Source of the DNA: JBBSNV01 sp964458605 | Lineage (GTDB): Bacteria; Pseudomonadota; Alphaproteobacteria; Reyranellales; JAQSWP01 | Direction: 5' to 3' | DNA: 64,000 nucleotides | NCBI GenBank assembly: GCA_964458605.1 | Contig: CAYWLS010000004.1 | Coordinates: 1 to 64,000 of the forward strand | Shown: piece by piece, positions 16,472-26,752 of the stretch | Layout of the letters: each line of letters begins with the position of its first letter | How positions within the stretch are numbered: the first letter of the stretch is position 1 | Notes under the pieces: model-generated | Seen by the model: only the letters and a program-made list of their open reading frames with translations | Database searches by the model: none | Told to the model about the DNA's origin: nothing | Made by a program: the position numbers and the translations under genes

Positions 16472-17130
16472 TGCTGATCGTCGGGCTGTCCGGATCGATC
16501 GGCATGGGCAAGTCGACGGCGGCCACCATGCTGCGCCGCATGGGCGTGCCGGTCTACGACGCCGATGCCGCGGTGCATGCGCTGACGGCGAAGAACGGCC
16601 CGGCCCTGCCGGCGATCGACAAGGCGTTTCCCGGCGTGGTGAAAGACGGCGTGCTCGATCGCCAGAAGCTGGGCAGCCAGGTGTTCGGCAATCCGCAGGC
16701 GCTGCGCCGGCTGGAGGCCATCATCCATCCCATGGTGCAGGCCAGGCAGCGCCGTTTCCTGCGGCTGCACGCCTATCGCCGCACGCCCCTGGTGGTGCTC
16801 GACATTCCGCTGCTGTTCGAGGGCAATGGCGAGAAGCGGGTCGATGCCAGCATCTGCGTCACCGCGCCGGCCTTCCTGCAGCACCGCCGCGTCATGGCGC
16901 GGCCGGGCATGACCGAGGAAAAGCTGCGCGGCATCCTGGCCCAGCAGATGCCCGACCGGCTGAAGCGGCGACGCGCCACTTTCGTGGTGCCGACGGGTCA
17001 TGGCAAGGCGGTGACCTGGCGGGCGCTGGCGCATGTGCTGAACCGGCTGCGCGGCCATCGCGCCACGCACTGGCCGTCCGACCCGTGGCGCGAGAAGATG
17101 AGCCTGCGGAAAATCAGGAGACGACACTGA
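16471..17130 (+). CDS. coaE: Dephospho-CoA kinase
   Basis: A 219-residue kinase for the last step of coenzyme A synthesis. The P-loop GLSGSIGMGKST is at residues 5-16, followed by VPVYDADAAVH and the LID-type region IPLLFE. The C-terminal end, after about residue 195, is basic (RKIRRRH) and longer than the minimum family length. Both junctions are TGATG one-base overlaps: with aroE upstream and dnaQ downstream. Confidence 0.97.
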   Translation: MLIVGLSGSIGMGKSTAATMLRRMGVPVYDADAAVHALTAKNGPALPAIDKAFPGVVKDGVLDRQKLGSQVFGNPQALRRLEAIIHPMVQARQRRFLRLHAYRRTPLVVLDIPLLFEGNGEKRVDASICVTAPAFLQHRRVMARPGMTEEKLRGILAQQMPDRLKRRRATFVVPTGHGKAVTWRALAHVLNRLRGHRATHWPSDPWREKMSLRKIRRRH

Positions 17131-17804
17131 TGCGCGAAATCGTGCTCGACACCGAAACCACCGGGCTGGATCCGGCCGCCGGCCACCGCGTGGTCGAGAT
17201 CGGCGCGGTCGAGCTGCTCAACCTGGTGCCGACCGGCAATCGGTTCCACGAACATCTCAATCCACAGCGACCGATGCCGGAAGAAGCCCGCGCCATCCAC
17301 GGCTTGAGCGACGAGTTTCTCGCCGACAAGCCGTTGTTTGCCGACATTGCCGAGAAGCTGCTGGATTTTATCGGCGACGCGCAACTGGTGATCCACAACG
17401 CCCAGTTCGACATCGGCTTCCTCAACGCCGAGCTGGCGCTGCTGACCCGCGCCCGGCTGGCCAATCCGTTCGTCGACACCGTGCAGATGGCGCGGCGCAA
17501 ATTCCCCGGCGCGCCTGCCTCGCTCGACGCGCTGTGCAAGCGCTTCAACGTCGACAATTCGCAGCGCACCTTCCACGGTGCGCTGCTCGATGCGCAGCTT
17601 CTGGCCGAGGTCTATCTCGAACTGTCGGGCGGCCGGCAGCCGGGCCTGGAGCTGGCGCGCCAGGGCGGCATGGCCGGGATCGGCGCGGCGCAAGCCAACG
17701 CGACGGTGCGGCCGGCGCGGCCGCATGCGCCGACGGCGGCGGAACTTGCCGCGCACGAGGCCTTCATCGGCACCATCAAGGATGCGTTGTGGCTGAAGGC
17801 GTGA
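17130..17804 (+). CDS. dnaQ: DNA polymerase III epsilon subunit (3'-5' proofreading exonuclease)
   Basis: A 224-residue DEDDh exonuclease that proofreads replication. Exo motifs are all present: DTETTGLDP (Asp, Glu), VIHNAQFDIGFLN (Asp) and HGALLDAQLLAEVY (His, Asp). I use the ATG at 17130-17132, preceded by AGGAG at 17117-17121; a longer in-frame ATG at 17085 would add 15 unconserved residues inside coaE. The C-terminal tail after about residue 185 matches the polymerase-binding region of epsilon. Confidence 0.96.
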   Translation: MREIVLDTETTGLDPAAGHRVVEIGAVELLNLVPTGNRFHEHLNPQRPMPEEARAIHGLSDEFLADKPLFADIAEKLLDFIGDAQLVIHNAQFDIGFLNAELALLTRARLANPFVDTVQMARRKFPGAPASLDALCKRFNVDNSQRTFHGALLDAQLLAEVYLELSGGRQPGLELARQGGMAGIGAAQANATVRPARPHAPTAAELAAHEAFIGTIKDALWLKA

Positions 17805-17844
17805 GCCACACCGCCATCAGTGACAGCGCAGCCGGCGCATCGGC

Positions 17845-18408
17845 CTAGTTGAGCGCGGCAGCAATCGCTGAACTCGGAATGACAATGGTGTTGGACACGA
17901 AGGTCTGTCCAATCATGTTGCCGCCCCTGACGCGAGCACAGACGTCCTGCGGCCGAGCTCGTAAGTCGTAGTAAAACGTTTGCTGGCCGCGCAATGCCGC
18001 AGGAACGATCGCAACATAGATGAAATAGACGTGCTCGGCCTGGCCAGGCTTGCTTTCGCTTTCCTGCCGGTTGGCATTGACCATCCCTTGCGTGTCGTAC
18101 AGGTAGGGGTAGTTCTGCAGATCTTTGCTCGGGTCGACATCGCCTTTGGTGCAAAGCGTAACTTCGTTGAAGATATTGTACTCATGGGCTCTGGCGAATT
18201 GGTTGAGATCATACCCGCCAGACAATCTGATCAACAGCAGCGCCCCACCGCGCGATGGAGAAATCTCAGGCGGCAAGGGATCGCCTGCCGCCACGCGCCG
18301 GACGGACAGGAATTCCAGGCTGTTCAGGTTCTTGCTATCTGAAGAGACGCATGAGGCCGCGCCGAGGCAGCACAGCACAAGCACAAGATATCTTGCGCCG
18401 ACTAGCAT
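17845..18408 (-). CDS. Hypothetical lipoprotein
   Basis: A 187-residue protein with a lipoprotein signal peptide: MLVGARYLVLVLCCLGAASC, lipobox LGAASC with Cys20 as the lipidated residue. The mature part has no family I recognise. It carries VYFIYVAIVPAALRG and two further cysteines (LCTKG, DVCAR). GC content looks lower than its neighbours. It is convergent with dnaQ and lies 31 bases downstream of the STY0301-like gene, with which it may be co-transcribed. Confidence 0.75.
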   Translation of the reverse strand: MLVGARYLVLVLCCLGAASCVSSDSKNLNSLEFLSVRRVAAGDPLPPEISPSRGGALLLIRLSGGYDLNQFARAHEYNIFNEVTLCTKGDVDPSKDLQNYPYLYDTQGMVNANRQESESKPGQAEHVYFIYVAIVPAALRGQQTFYYDLRARPQDVCARVRGGNMIGQTFVSNTIVIPSSAIAAALN

Positions 18409-18439
18409 CTAGCCACTTCGCTGCCGGCTCGACAGGATC

Positions 18440-18910
18440 TCACTGGCAGGTCATTGCCGCGGTGCCGGCGCTGTGGAAGCTCTTGGTGCCGCTGCGCGTC
18501 ATCGCCACAGAACAGGACTGCGTGCCGTTGGGCATCTCGATGCCCACGGTCATCTCGGTGCCCTTATAGTGGCATAGCGCCATCACCGGCGTGCCGGAAC
18601 CGAAAGCCCAGCTCTCGGTCATCTTCTTGTTCTCTTCCTTCTGGTCGGGCTTGAGCTGGGCGGGGGCCGCCTTCAGCTCCTCGCCGCGATGGCCGGCATA
18701 GAACGCGACCCAGGCCAGCTTGGCAGTCTCGTGCTTGTCGGGCGTGGCCCAGGCGCCCGGCGGCAGCGGCTTGCCCTGCAGCTCGACGCGCGTGTCGACG
18801 GCGATGGTGGCGGGACAGGTGGGCGGTGGGGCAGCGCGGGCCGGCGCCGTCGCGACGACGACGCTGAGCGATGAGACGACGACGAAACCGGCGATCGCGA
18901 TGCTGCGCAT
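18440..18910 (-). CDS. STY0301 family secreted protein
   Basis: A 156-residue exported protein. The signal peptide ends near ARAAPPP. The mature region has the pattern typical of small STY0301-like proteins: PATIAVDTRVEL near the start, then W.FGS..P..LCHYKGT...VGIEMP and a closing SCSVAMTR plus a final Cys. The four cysteines probably form two disulfides in the periplasm. Function is unknown. It begins two bases after the secB stop, so it sits in a leftward unit with secB. Confidence 0.72.
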   Translation of the reverse strand: MRSIAIAGFVVVSSLSVVVATAPARAAPPPTCPATIAVDTRVELQGKPLPPGAWATPDKHETAKLAWVAFYAGHRGEELKAAPAQLKPDQKEENKKMTESWAFGSGTPVMALCHYKGTEMTVGIEMPNGTQSCSVAMTRSGTKSFHSAGTAAMTCQ

Positions 18911-18912
18911 GG

Positions 18913-19464
18913 TCAATTCAGCTGCGCCTCGTCCGACTGGCCCGAGGCGTTGAGCTGCTCCTCGTTGCGGGCTTGTTCCTGTTGCTGGCGGTAGAGCTGC
19001 ACGAAGTCGACCGGCGCCACCTGCAGCGGCGGGAAACCGGCTTCGCGCGTGGAATTGGCGATGATGGCGCGGGCGAAGGGGAACAATAGCCGCGGCGTCT
19101 CGATCAGCAGCAGCGGCCCCAGCGCTTCCTGCGGGACGCCGGCCACGGTCACCACCGCGCAATAGACCAGCTCCATCATGAACAACGCGTCGCCGTTCTC
19201 CGAGTTGCGCGCCTCGGCGCCCATGATCAGGGCGACTTCGTAGGTGCTGTCCTCGAGCTTGCGCATCTTGACCAGGACGTTGAGATCGATCTTGGGCGGC
19301 TGAGCCAGCGGCATCAGGCTGCCCGGCGACAACGGGTTCTCGAACGAGAGATCCTTGATGTACTGGGCATGGATGGTGAGCGGCGGCCTGCCGCCGACCG
19401 AGCCGGTGCCCGGCGCGCCGGCATTGGCGCCATCCGCATTCGCGCCGTTTGCGATATCGCTCAT
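18913..19464 (-). CDS. secB: Protein-export chaperone SecB
   Basis: A 183-residue tetrameric chaperone that holds precursors unfolded and passes them to SecA. After a Gly/Asn/Ala-rich N-terminal tail of about 28 residues, the conserved fold begins at IHAQYIKDLSFENP. It has NSENGDALFMMELVYCAVV and the C-terminal LLFPFARAIIANSTREAGFPPLQVAPVDF. The gene is divergent from the Tim44-like gene and lies upstream of a small exported-protein gene. Confidence 0.97.
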   Translation of the reverse strand: MSDIANGANADGANAGAPGTGSVGGRPPLTIHAQYIKDLSFENPLSPGSLMPLAQPPKIDLNVLVKMRKLEDSTYEVALIMGAEARNSENGDALFMMELVYCAVVTVAGVPQEALGPLLLIETPRLLFPFARAIIANSTREAGFPPLQVAPVDFVQLYRQQQEQARNEEQLNASGQSDEAQLN

Positions 19465-19771
19465 GCTCTGTTCCTAATGCTGAAGACCTGACCGGTGTCT
19501 GAAATACCGCTCCGAATCCCCGTCGATCGCGGCGTCGCCGGGCCAGGTGGCCGGCGGCGCAGTCCCCTAACATGCTGGCCAGCCGGCCACAACCCCTGCC
19601 GGGGCCGCCGCGCCTTGCGGGCAAAAGCCGCGAAAAACCGGGCTCCGGCACCGGTCGCGGCGCTTTGCGCCGCAGCCCGCGCCTTGCCCTTTGGCGGGGG
19701 GCACCTTATGTAATTCCTGAGATTTTTGCCGGCCGCCGGGCGGGGCCGGTTTCCTAGCAACAGGCCATCCC
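19465..19771. other. Divergent promoter region between secB and Tim44-like gene
   Basis: This 307-base gap must hold promoters for both divergent genes. It is GC-rich except for a short stretch near 19705-19725 (TATGTAATTCCTGAGATTTT region). Related genomes often carry fxsA here; I see no such gene, and no RNA gene or repeat. Confidence 0.5.
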
Positions 19772-20509
19772 GTGACCTACGACATCCTGCTGATCGCGCT
19801 GGTGGCGATCTTCCTGATCCTGCAGCTGCGGCGCGTGCTGGGCCGGCGCACCGGCACCGAGCGCGAGCGGCCCAATCCGTTCTCCCCGCCCGCCCGCGAC
19901 CAGGGCGCCGAGCAGGGCGGCAAGGTGATCGACCTGCCCTCGCGCGACGTCGGCCGCGATGGGGGCCGCGACGGGGCCCGCGACGGCGGCCCCGCCGTGC
20001 TGCCGCGCCCCGACCTGCCGCGCAGCGTCGAGGTGGTGAAGAAGGGCGGCGGCGCGGAAAGCGGCCTGGCCGCCATCAAGGCGGTCGATCCGGGCTTCGA
20101 GGCGCGCTCCTTCGTGGCCGGCGCGCGCGGCGCCTTCGAGATCATCGTCAACGCCTTCGCCGCCGGCGACACCAAGGCCTTGCGGCCGCTGCTCAACGAC
20201 GAGGTCTACGACCGCTTCGCCGGCGAGGTCGCCCGGCGCAACGCGGCCAAGGAAACGCTGACCACTAATCTGGTGGGCTTCGACGCCTCCGAGATCGTCG
20301 CCGCCGAGCTGCGCGGCAGCGAAGCGCGCGTCACGGTGCGGTTCGTCTGCGAACAGATCAACGTCACGCGCAATGCCGAGGGCCTGATCGTCGACGGCAA
20401 TCCCAACGAGGTGAGCAAGCTCACCGACATCTGGACCTTCGCCCGCAACACCGCGTCCAGCGATCCCAACTGGCTGCTGGTGGCGACCGACGCGCCGGCC
20501 GAAGCCTGA
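19772..20509 (+). CDS. Tim44/TimA family putative adaptor protein
   Basis: A 245-residue inner-membrane-anchored protein. It has one N-terminal membrane helix (ILLIALVAIFLILQL), an Arg/Gly/Asp-rich disordered linker (DVGRDGGRDGARDGG, about 66-80), and a C-terminal Tim44-like domain (GFEARSFVAGARGAFEIIVNAFAAGD and VSKLTDIWTFARN). Bacterial TimA-type proteins are thought to be membrane or secretion adaptors. The start is GTG at 19772 with CAGG eight bases before it. mltA follows 16 bases downstream, as is usual in this class. Confidence 0.9.
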   Translation: MTYDILLIALVAIFLILQLRRVLGRRTGTERERPNPFSPPARDQGAEQGGKVIDLPSRDVGRDGGRDGARDGGPAVLPRPDLPRSVEVVKKGGGAESGLAAIKAVDPGFEARSFVAGARGAFEIIVNAFAAGDTKALRPLLNDEVYDRFAGEVARRNAAKETLTTNLVGFDASEIVAAELRGSEARVTVRFVCEQINVTRNAEGLIVDGNPNEVSKLTDIWTFARNTASSDPNWLLVATDAPAEA

Positions 20510-20525
20510 ACGCCGTTCCCAGCGC

Positions 20526-21665
<1,140 letters not shown>

Positions 21666-21745
21666 CGCCGCTGCGCGGCTGGGCAGGTAGATCGCCGGGC
21701 ACGCGCCGCGGGCGACACGGATCACGACACGATGGGGGTGCAGCC

Positions 21746-22066
21746 ATGGCGTGGCTGGTGCTGGCGATCGCCGGATTGTTCGAAGTGGGCTGGGCGATCG
21801 GGTTGAAATACACCGAGGGGTTCACGCGGCTGGCGCCGAGCGTGCTGACCGTGCTGGCGATGATCCTGAGCGTGGCGCTGCTGGGCTGGTCGCTGAAGAC
21901 CCTGCCGGTGGGCACCGCCTATGCGGTGTGGACCGGCATCGGCGCGGTCGGCACCGCGCTGCTGGGCATGGTGCTGTTCGGCGATCCCGCCACCGTGGCA
22001 CGGCTGGGTTGCATCGGATTGATCGTGGCCGGCATCGTCGGCCTGAAGCTGGCGAGCCCGGTGTGA
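21746..22066 (+). CDS. gdx: SMR family exporter, guanidinium exporter type
   Basis: A 106-residue four-helix small multidrug resistance protein. It starts MAWLVLAIAGLFEVGWAIGLKY, with the conserved membrane Glu14 of the SMR family. The GWAIGLKYTEGFTRL motif and WSLKTLPVGTAYAVWTGIGAVG match the Gdx/SugE branch, which exports guanidinium rather than bulky drugs. The leader (21666-21745) shows several ACGR tetranucleotides but no pairing I can accept as a guanidine riboswitch. Confidence 0.88.
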   Translation: MAWLVLAIAGLFEVGWAIGLKYTEGFTRLAPSVLTVLAMILSVALLGWSLKTLPVGTAYAVWTGIGAVGTALLGMVLFGDPATVARLGCIGLIVAGIVGLKLASPV

Positions 22067-22137
22067 GGCGCTTGCCTCGCCAAGCGCAAACCCGCAGGAT
22101 GGTTGAGTTTCACGCGGGATCGCGCGCAAGGAAGGCG

Positions 22138-22932
22138 ATGACCGAAACCGACAAGCCTGGCCAGGACAAACCCGGAACCGGCAAGCGGGTGGCGCTGTTC
22201 GTTACCTGCCTGGTCGACATGTTCCGGCCGACCGTGGCCTATGCCGCGGTCAAGCTGCTGCGCGAGGCCGGTTGCGTGGTCGAGGTGCCGGCGGCGCAAA
22301 CATGCTGCGGCCAGCCGGCCTACAATTCCGGCGACCGCGCCGATAGCCGCGCCATCGCCCGCCGCACCATCGAGATGCTGTCGGGTTACGACTACATCGT
22401 GGCGCCGTCGGGCTCCTGCGCCGGCATGATCGCGCATCACTATCCCGGCCTGTTCGACGACGAGCCGGACCTGCGCGCCCGCGCCTTCGCGCTGGCCGAG
22501 AAGACCTTCGAGCTGACCGCCTTCCTGCACGACGTGCTGGGCCTGCGCGAGACGCGCACCACTTTCGTCGGCCAGGTGACCTATCACGATTCCTGTTCGG
22601 GCCTGCGCGAGCTGGGCGTCAAGGACCAGCCGCGCACCCTGCTGAAGAATATCGGCGCCGAGATCGTCGAGATGCGCGATGCCGAAGTGTGCTGCGGCTT
22701 CGGCGGCACGTTCTGCGTCAAATATCCCGACATCTCCAACGCCATGGTCGGCGACAAGATCGCCAATATCGAGGCCACCGGCGCGAAGCTGCTGCTGGCG
22801 GGCGATCTGGGCTGCCTGATGAACATGGCCGGCAAGCTGAGCCGCGAGGGCAAGACGGTGCAGGCGCGCCACGTCGCCGAGGTGCTGGCCGGCATGACCG
22901 ACCGTCCGGCGATCGGCGAGGCGGAGGACTAG
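22138..22932 (+). CDS. lutA: Lactate utilization protein LutA ((Fe-S)-binding, CCG domains)
   Basis: A 264-residue subunit of the LutABC L-lactate dehydrogenase system. It has the two cysteine-rich CCG domains: QTCCGQPAYNSG with upstream VTCLVDMF, and EVCCGFGGTFCVKYP with VTYHDSCSGLR. These bind a non-canonical 4Fe-4S cluster as in heterodisulfide reductase. I chose the ATG at 22138, seven bases after AAGGAAG; an earlier in-frame ATG near 22099 adds residues of no family resemblance. lutB begins two bases after the stop. Confidence 0.93.
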   Translation: MTETDKPGQDKPGTGKRVALFVTCLVDMFRPTVAYAAVKLLREAGCVVEVPAAQTCCGQPAYNSGDRADSRAIARRTIEMLSGYDYIVAPSGSCAGMIAHHYPGLFDDEPDLRARAFALAEKTFELTAFLHDVLGLRETRTTFVGQVTYHDSCSGLRELGVKDQPRTLLKNIGAEIVEMRDAEVCCGFGGTFCVKYPDISNAMVGDKIANIEATGAKLLLAGDLGCLMNMAGKLSREGKTVQARHVAEVLAGMTDRPAIGEAED

Positions 22933-22934
22933 CC

Positions 22935-24365
22935 ATGCATTCCACCGCGCACAGCTTCAAGGCCAATGTCGGCAAGGCGCTGCACGATGCCAATCTGCAG
23001 GAATCGCTGGTCCGGCTGAAATCGGGCTTCAAGGACCGCCGGCTGGCGGCGATCGCGCAACTGCCCGAGTTCGAGGCGCTGCGCGACCAGGCGCGCGACA
23101 TCAAGAACCACGTTCTGGCCAATCTCGATTTCTATCTCGAGCGCTTCGAGAGCAAGGTGGTCGAGAACGGCGGCACCGTGCATTGGTGTGCCACGGCGCA
23201 GGAGGCACGCGACAAGGTGCTGGCGATCTGCCAGAGCGTGGGCGCCAGGAGCGCCACCAAATCCAAGTCGATGATCGCCGAGGAGATCGCGCTCAACGAC
23301 CATCTGGAGAGGCACGGCATCGAGCCGGTCGAGACCGATCTGGGCGAATACATCATCCAGCTCAGGAACGAAGCGCCCAGCCACATCATCGCCCCGGCCA
23401 TCCACCTGACCAAGGACCAGGTGGCCGACACCTTCCACCAGCACCACCGGAAATACGGCCTGACCCAGCGCCTGACCGAGCGCAACGACCTGGTGCAGGA
23501 AGCCCGCCAGGTGCTGCGGGCCAAGTTCCTGGCCGCCGATGTCGGCATCACCGGCGCCAATTTCCTGATCGCCGAGACCGGCACCTCGGTCCTCGTCACC
23601 AACGAGGGCAATGCCGATCTCACCAACACCCTGCCGCGCATCCACATCGTCATCGCCAGCCTGGAGAAGGTGGTGCCGACTTTGGAGGACGCCACTGGCC
23701 TGCTGCGCGTGCTGGCGCGCTCGGCCACCGGCCAGGAATGGTCGAGCTACACCACCTTCAGCACCGGCCCCAGGCGGCCGGGCGATCTCGACGGGCCGGA
23801 GCAATATCACGTCATCCTGCTCGACAATGGCCGCTCCGCGGTGCTGGGCACCGAGTTCCAGGACATGCTGCGCTGCATCCGCTGCGGCGCCTGCATGAAC
23901 CACTGCCCGGTCTATGGCGCGATCGGCGGCCATGCCTATGGCTGGGTCTATCCCGGGCCGATCGGCTCGGTGCTGAACCCGCAACTGCTGGGGGTGAAGG
24001 AAGCGGGCAATCTGCCCAACGCCTCGACCTTCTGCGGCCGCTGCGAGAGCGTCTGCCCGGTGCGCATCCCGCTGCCCAAGCTGATGCGCCATTGGCGCGA
24101 ACGCGAGTTCGAACGCCACCTGACGCCCAGCGCCATGCGCTACGGCATCGGGCTATGGGCCTTCTTCGCCCGCCATCCGTTCCTCTATCGCCTGGGCAGC
24201 AGCACCATGGCGCGGTTGCTGGGCTGGTGGGGACGGCGCGGCAACCGGCACGGCCGCTTCCGCTCCCTGCCGCTGGCCGGCGGCTGGACGCGCTATCGCG
24301 ATTTTCCCGCGCCGGAAAAAGGCGGCAGCTTCATCGCCCGCTGGCAGGCGGGCGAGCGGGGCTGA
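22935..24365 (+). CDS. lutB: Lactate utilization iron-sulfur protein LutB
   Basis: A 476-residue iron-sulfur protein with an N-terminal DUF162-type domain (about 60-300, VGITGANFLIAETGTSVLVT) and a C-terminal ferredoxin part with two 4Fe-4S motifs: CIRCGACMNHCPVYG (about 312-326) and CGRCESVCPVRIP (about 361-373). It transfers electrons from lactate oxidation within LutABC. The end overlaps the following glycosyltransferase-like gene by one base (TGATG), not lutC as in the usual operon. Confidence 0.95.
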   Translation: MHSTAHSFKANVGKALHDANLQESLVRLKSGFKDRRLAAIAQLPEFEALRDQARDIKNHVLANLDFYLERFESKVVENGGTVHWCATAQEARDKVLAICQSVGARSATKSKSMIAEEIALNDHLERHGIEPVETDLGEYIIQLRNEAPSHIIAPAIHLTKDQVADTFHQHHRKYGLTQRLTERNDLVQEARQVLRAKFLAADVGITGANFLIAETGTSVLVTNEGNADLTNTLPRIHIVIASLEKVVPTLEDATGLLRVLARSATGQEWSSYTTFSTGPRRPGDLDGPEQYHVILLDNGRSAVLGTEFQDMLRCIRCGACMNHCPVYGAIGGHAYGWVYPGPIGSVLNPQLLGVKEAGNLPNASTFCGRCESVCPVRIPLPKLMRHWREREFERHLTPSAMRYGIGLWAFFARHPFLYRLGSSTMARLLGWWGRRGNRHGRFRSLPLAGGWTRYRDFPAPEKGGSFIARWQAGERG

Positions 24366-26059
24366 TGCCGAGCAAGCCGGGCGACTTGCCGGCGCTGATG
24401 CGCGCGGCGCAAGACGCCGTGGGGCGCAACGACGCCGTCGCCGCCGAGCGCGCCTTTGCCGGGCTGGTGCGGCTCAAGCCGCAGGACGCGCAGCTACGCT
24501 TCAACCATGCGCGCGCCTTGAGCGATCTGGGCCGGCTCGACGCGGCCGAAGCCGCGCTGCGCCAGGCGCTGAAGCTGATGCCCGATCTCGCCCCCGCCAA
24601 CACCAATCTCGGCAATCTGCTGACCCGCGCCGGGCGGCTGGACGAGGCCGAGCCCTTTCTGCAGCGCGCCGTCCGGCTGCAGCCCGCGCAATGGCGCCCG
24701 CATTTCAATCTCGCCACCCTGCAGCAGCGCGCCGGCCAGACCGAGCTGGCGCGTCAGACCGTCGATCGCGCGCTGTCGCTGGCGCCCGACGCGGTCGAGG
24801 CCCACCAGTTGCGGCTGCTGCTGGCGCTCTATGCCGATGGCACCGGCGATGCCGAGCTGTTCGCCCTGCATCGCCAGGCGGCCGCGGCGATCCGGCGCCA
24901 GGCCGGGCCGCGCCTCGTCGGACTGGCCAACGATCCCGATCCGGAACGACGGCTGCGGGTGGGCTATGTCTCGCCCGACCTGCGCGCCCATTCGGTGTCG
25001 TATTTCATCGCCGGCATCCTCAAGGCGCATGACCGCCGGCAGGTGGAAGTGTTTTGCTATGCCGATATCGAGCGCGCCGACGAGGTCAGCGAGATGCTGC
25101 GCGGCCGCGCTGATCGCTGGCGCCAGACGCGCCAACTCGGCCCCGACCGTCTCGCCGCGCAGATCCAGGCCGACGGCATCGACGTGCTGGTCGACCTGGC
25201 GGGCCACACCCGCGACAACCGCATGCTGCTGTTCGCGCGCAAGTCCGCGCCGGTGCAGGCCAACTGGATCGGCTATCCCGCCACCACCGGGCTCGACACG
25301 ATCGATCTGCGCTTCACCGACGCGATCGCCGATCCGCCGGGGCAGAGCGAGAGGCTGCACAGCGAGACCCTGGTACGGCTCGATCCCTGTTTCCTGGCCT
25401 ACGAGCCGCCGCGCGAGGCGCCCGAAGTCGGCGACTGTCCGGCGCTGCGCGGCGAGGCGCCGGTGTTCGGCTCGTTCAACAACATCGCCAAGCTGTCGCC
25501 GGCCACGGTCGAGACCTGGGCGGCGCTGCTGGCTGCGGTGCCCGAGGCCAGGCTGGTGGTGAAAAGCTCGGGGGTGGCCGACCGCCGTTCCTTCGCCTGG
25601 TTCACCGGCATGCTGGCGCAGCGCGGCGTGGCGGCCGATCGCATCGAGGTGCTGCCCTATGCCGGAAGCCTGGCCGATCACCTGGCGCTTTATCGCCGGC
25701 TCGACCTGGCGCTCGATCCCTTCCCCTATAACGGCACCACCACGACCTGCGAGGCGCTGCTGATGGGCGTGCCGACCGTGGCTTTGCGCGGGCCGCCCGG
25801 CCGGCACGCGGCACGGGTCAGCGAAAGCCTGCTGGGCGCGGTCGGGCTGGACCGTTTCGTCGCCGCCGATCGCGCCCGATATGTCGCGCTGGCGGCTTCG
25901 GCGATCCGTGACCGGGACGCCATGGGCGCCTTGCGCCGCAGCCTGCGGCAGCGTTTCCTCGCCTCGCCGCTTTGCAACGCGCCGGCCTTGACGCGGCAGG
26001 TCGAGGCGGCGTATCGCCAGTCCTGGCGCCAGTGGTGCCGTCGATCGGAGAGCGCATGA
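24365..26059 (+). CDS. TPR protein with SPINDLY/O-GlcNAc-transferase-like domain
   Basis: A 564-residue protein. Residues about 15-160 are tetratricopeptide repeats (RFNHARALSDLGRLDAAEAA, then NTNLGNLLTRAGRLDEAEPF). Residues about 195-560 resemble the catalytic part of GT41 O-linked N-acetylglucosaminyltransferases: VGYVSPDLRAHSVSYF, NWIGYPATTGLDTIDLR, FGSFNNIAKLSP and DPFPYNGTTTTCEALLMGVP. It presumably transfers a sugar from a UDP-sugar to a protein. It lies between lutB and lutC with one-base and four-base overlaps, so it is translated as part of the lactate operon. Its target is unknown. Confidence 0.9.
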   Translation: MPSKPGDLPALMRAAQDAVGRNDAVAAERAFAGLVRLKPQDAQLRFNHARALSDLGRLDAAEAALRQALKLMPDLAPANTNLGNLLTRAGRLDEAEPFLQRAVRLQPAQWRPHFNLATLQQRAGQTELARQTVDRALSLAPDAVEAHQLRLLLALYADGTGDAELFALHRQAAAAIRRQAGPRLVGLANDPDPERRLRVGYVSPDLRAHSVSYFIAGILKAHDRRQVEVFCYADIERADEVSEMLRGRADRWRQTRQLGPDRLAAQIQADGIDVLVDLAGHTRDNRMLLFARKSAPVQANWIGYPATTGLDTIDLRFTDAIADPPGQSERLHSETLVRLDPCFLAYEPPREAPEVGDCPALRGEAPVFGSFNNIAKLSPATVETWAALLAAVPEARLVVKSSGVADRRSFAWFTGMLAQRGVAADRIEVLPYAGSLADHLALYRRLDLALDPFPYNGTTTTCEALLMGVPTVALRGPPGRHAARVSESLLGAVGLDRFVAADRARYVALAASAIRDRDAMGALRRSLRQRFLASPLCNAPALTRQVEAAYRQSWRQWCRRSESA

Positions 26060-26727
26060 GCCGCCAATCCATGCTCAATTCCATCCGCCGTTCGCTCAAG
26101 CGCGGCGAACTGACGCCCGGCGCCCGGGCGGCGCTGGAGCGGCGCCTGGCCGAGCATCCCGCCGGCATCGTGCCCGGCCGCACGCAGCAGGATCACGAAG
26201 CGCTGGTCAGGCTGTTCTGCCGCTGGGCCGGCGTCTACAACGCCACCATCGCCCAAGTCGATGCGCTCGACCAGGTGGCGGTCGCGGTGCAGGACTTCCT
26301 CAAGGCCAGCAATCTGCCGGCGCAGATCGTCATGGCGCCCGATCCGGCGCTGGACGGCGCGGGCTGGCACAACACGCCGCTGCTGGAGATCAGGCGCGGC
26401 AAGCCGGTCGATGCCGATCGCGTGGCGGTGACCGGCGCGCTGGCCGGCGTGGCCGAGACCGGCACCCTGGTGTTCGCCTCGTCGCCCGAGCATCCCACAT
26501 CGCTGAACCTGATGCCGGAGACCCATGTGGTGGTGCTCAGGCAGAGCGAGGTGGTGGGTTCCTACGAGGAAGTGTGGGCCAGGCTGCGCGCCCGCTACGG
26601 CGCGCAGACCATGCCGCGCACCGTCAACACCATCACCGGGCCCTCGCGCACCGGCGACATCGAGCAGACCCTGGAGCTGGGCGCGCACGGGCCGCGCCGC
26701 ATGCATATCGTGCTGGTCAAGGACTGA
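26056..26727 (+). CDS. lutC: Lactate utilization protein LutC
   Basis: A 223-residue DUF162/LUD-domain protein, the third subunit of LutABC. It starts SRQSMLNSIRRSL, and has the conserved WGVTGA-like segment as RVAVTGALAGVAETGTLVF, followed by PETHVVVL and the closing NTITGPSRTGDIEQTLELGAHGPRRMHIVLV, listed here only as residues about 190-221. The ATG overlaps the stop of the glycosyltransferase-like gene (ATGA). A strong inverted repeat follows at 26753. Confidence 0.95.
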   Translation: MSRQSMLNSIRRSLKRGELTPGARAALERRLAEHPAGIVPGRTQQDHEALVRLFCRWAGVYNATIAQVDALDQVAVAVQDFLKASNLPAQIVMAPDPALDGAGWHNTPLLEIRRGKPVDADRVAVTGALAGVAETGTLVFASSPEHPTSLNLMPETHVVVLRQSEVVGSYEEVWARLRARYGAQTMPRTVNTITGPSRTGDIEQTLELGAHGPRRMHIVLVKD

Positions 26728-26752
26728 GCCCGCCGGCTCTATTCCTTAGGTG

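Noticed and set aside
21666..21745. Guanidine riboswitch upstream of the gdx-like exporter gene
   Set aside because: Several ACGR tetranucleotides occur, but they lack flanking stems of the mini-ykkC type and the CUAGGGUUCCG-like start of the ykkC-I class is missing. A covariance-model search would settle it.
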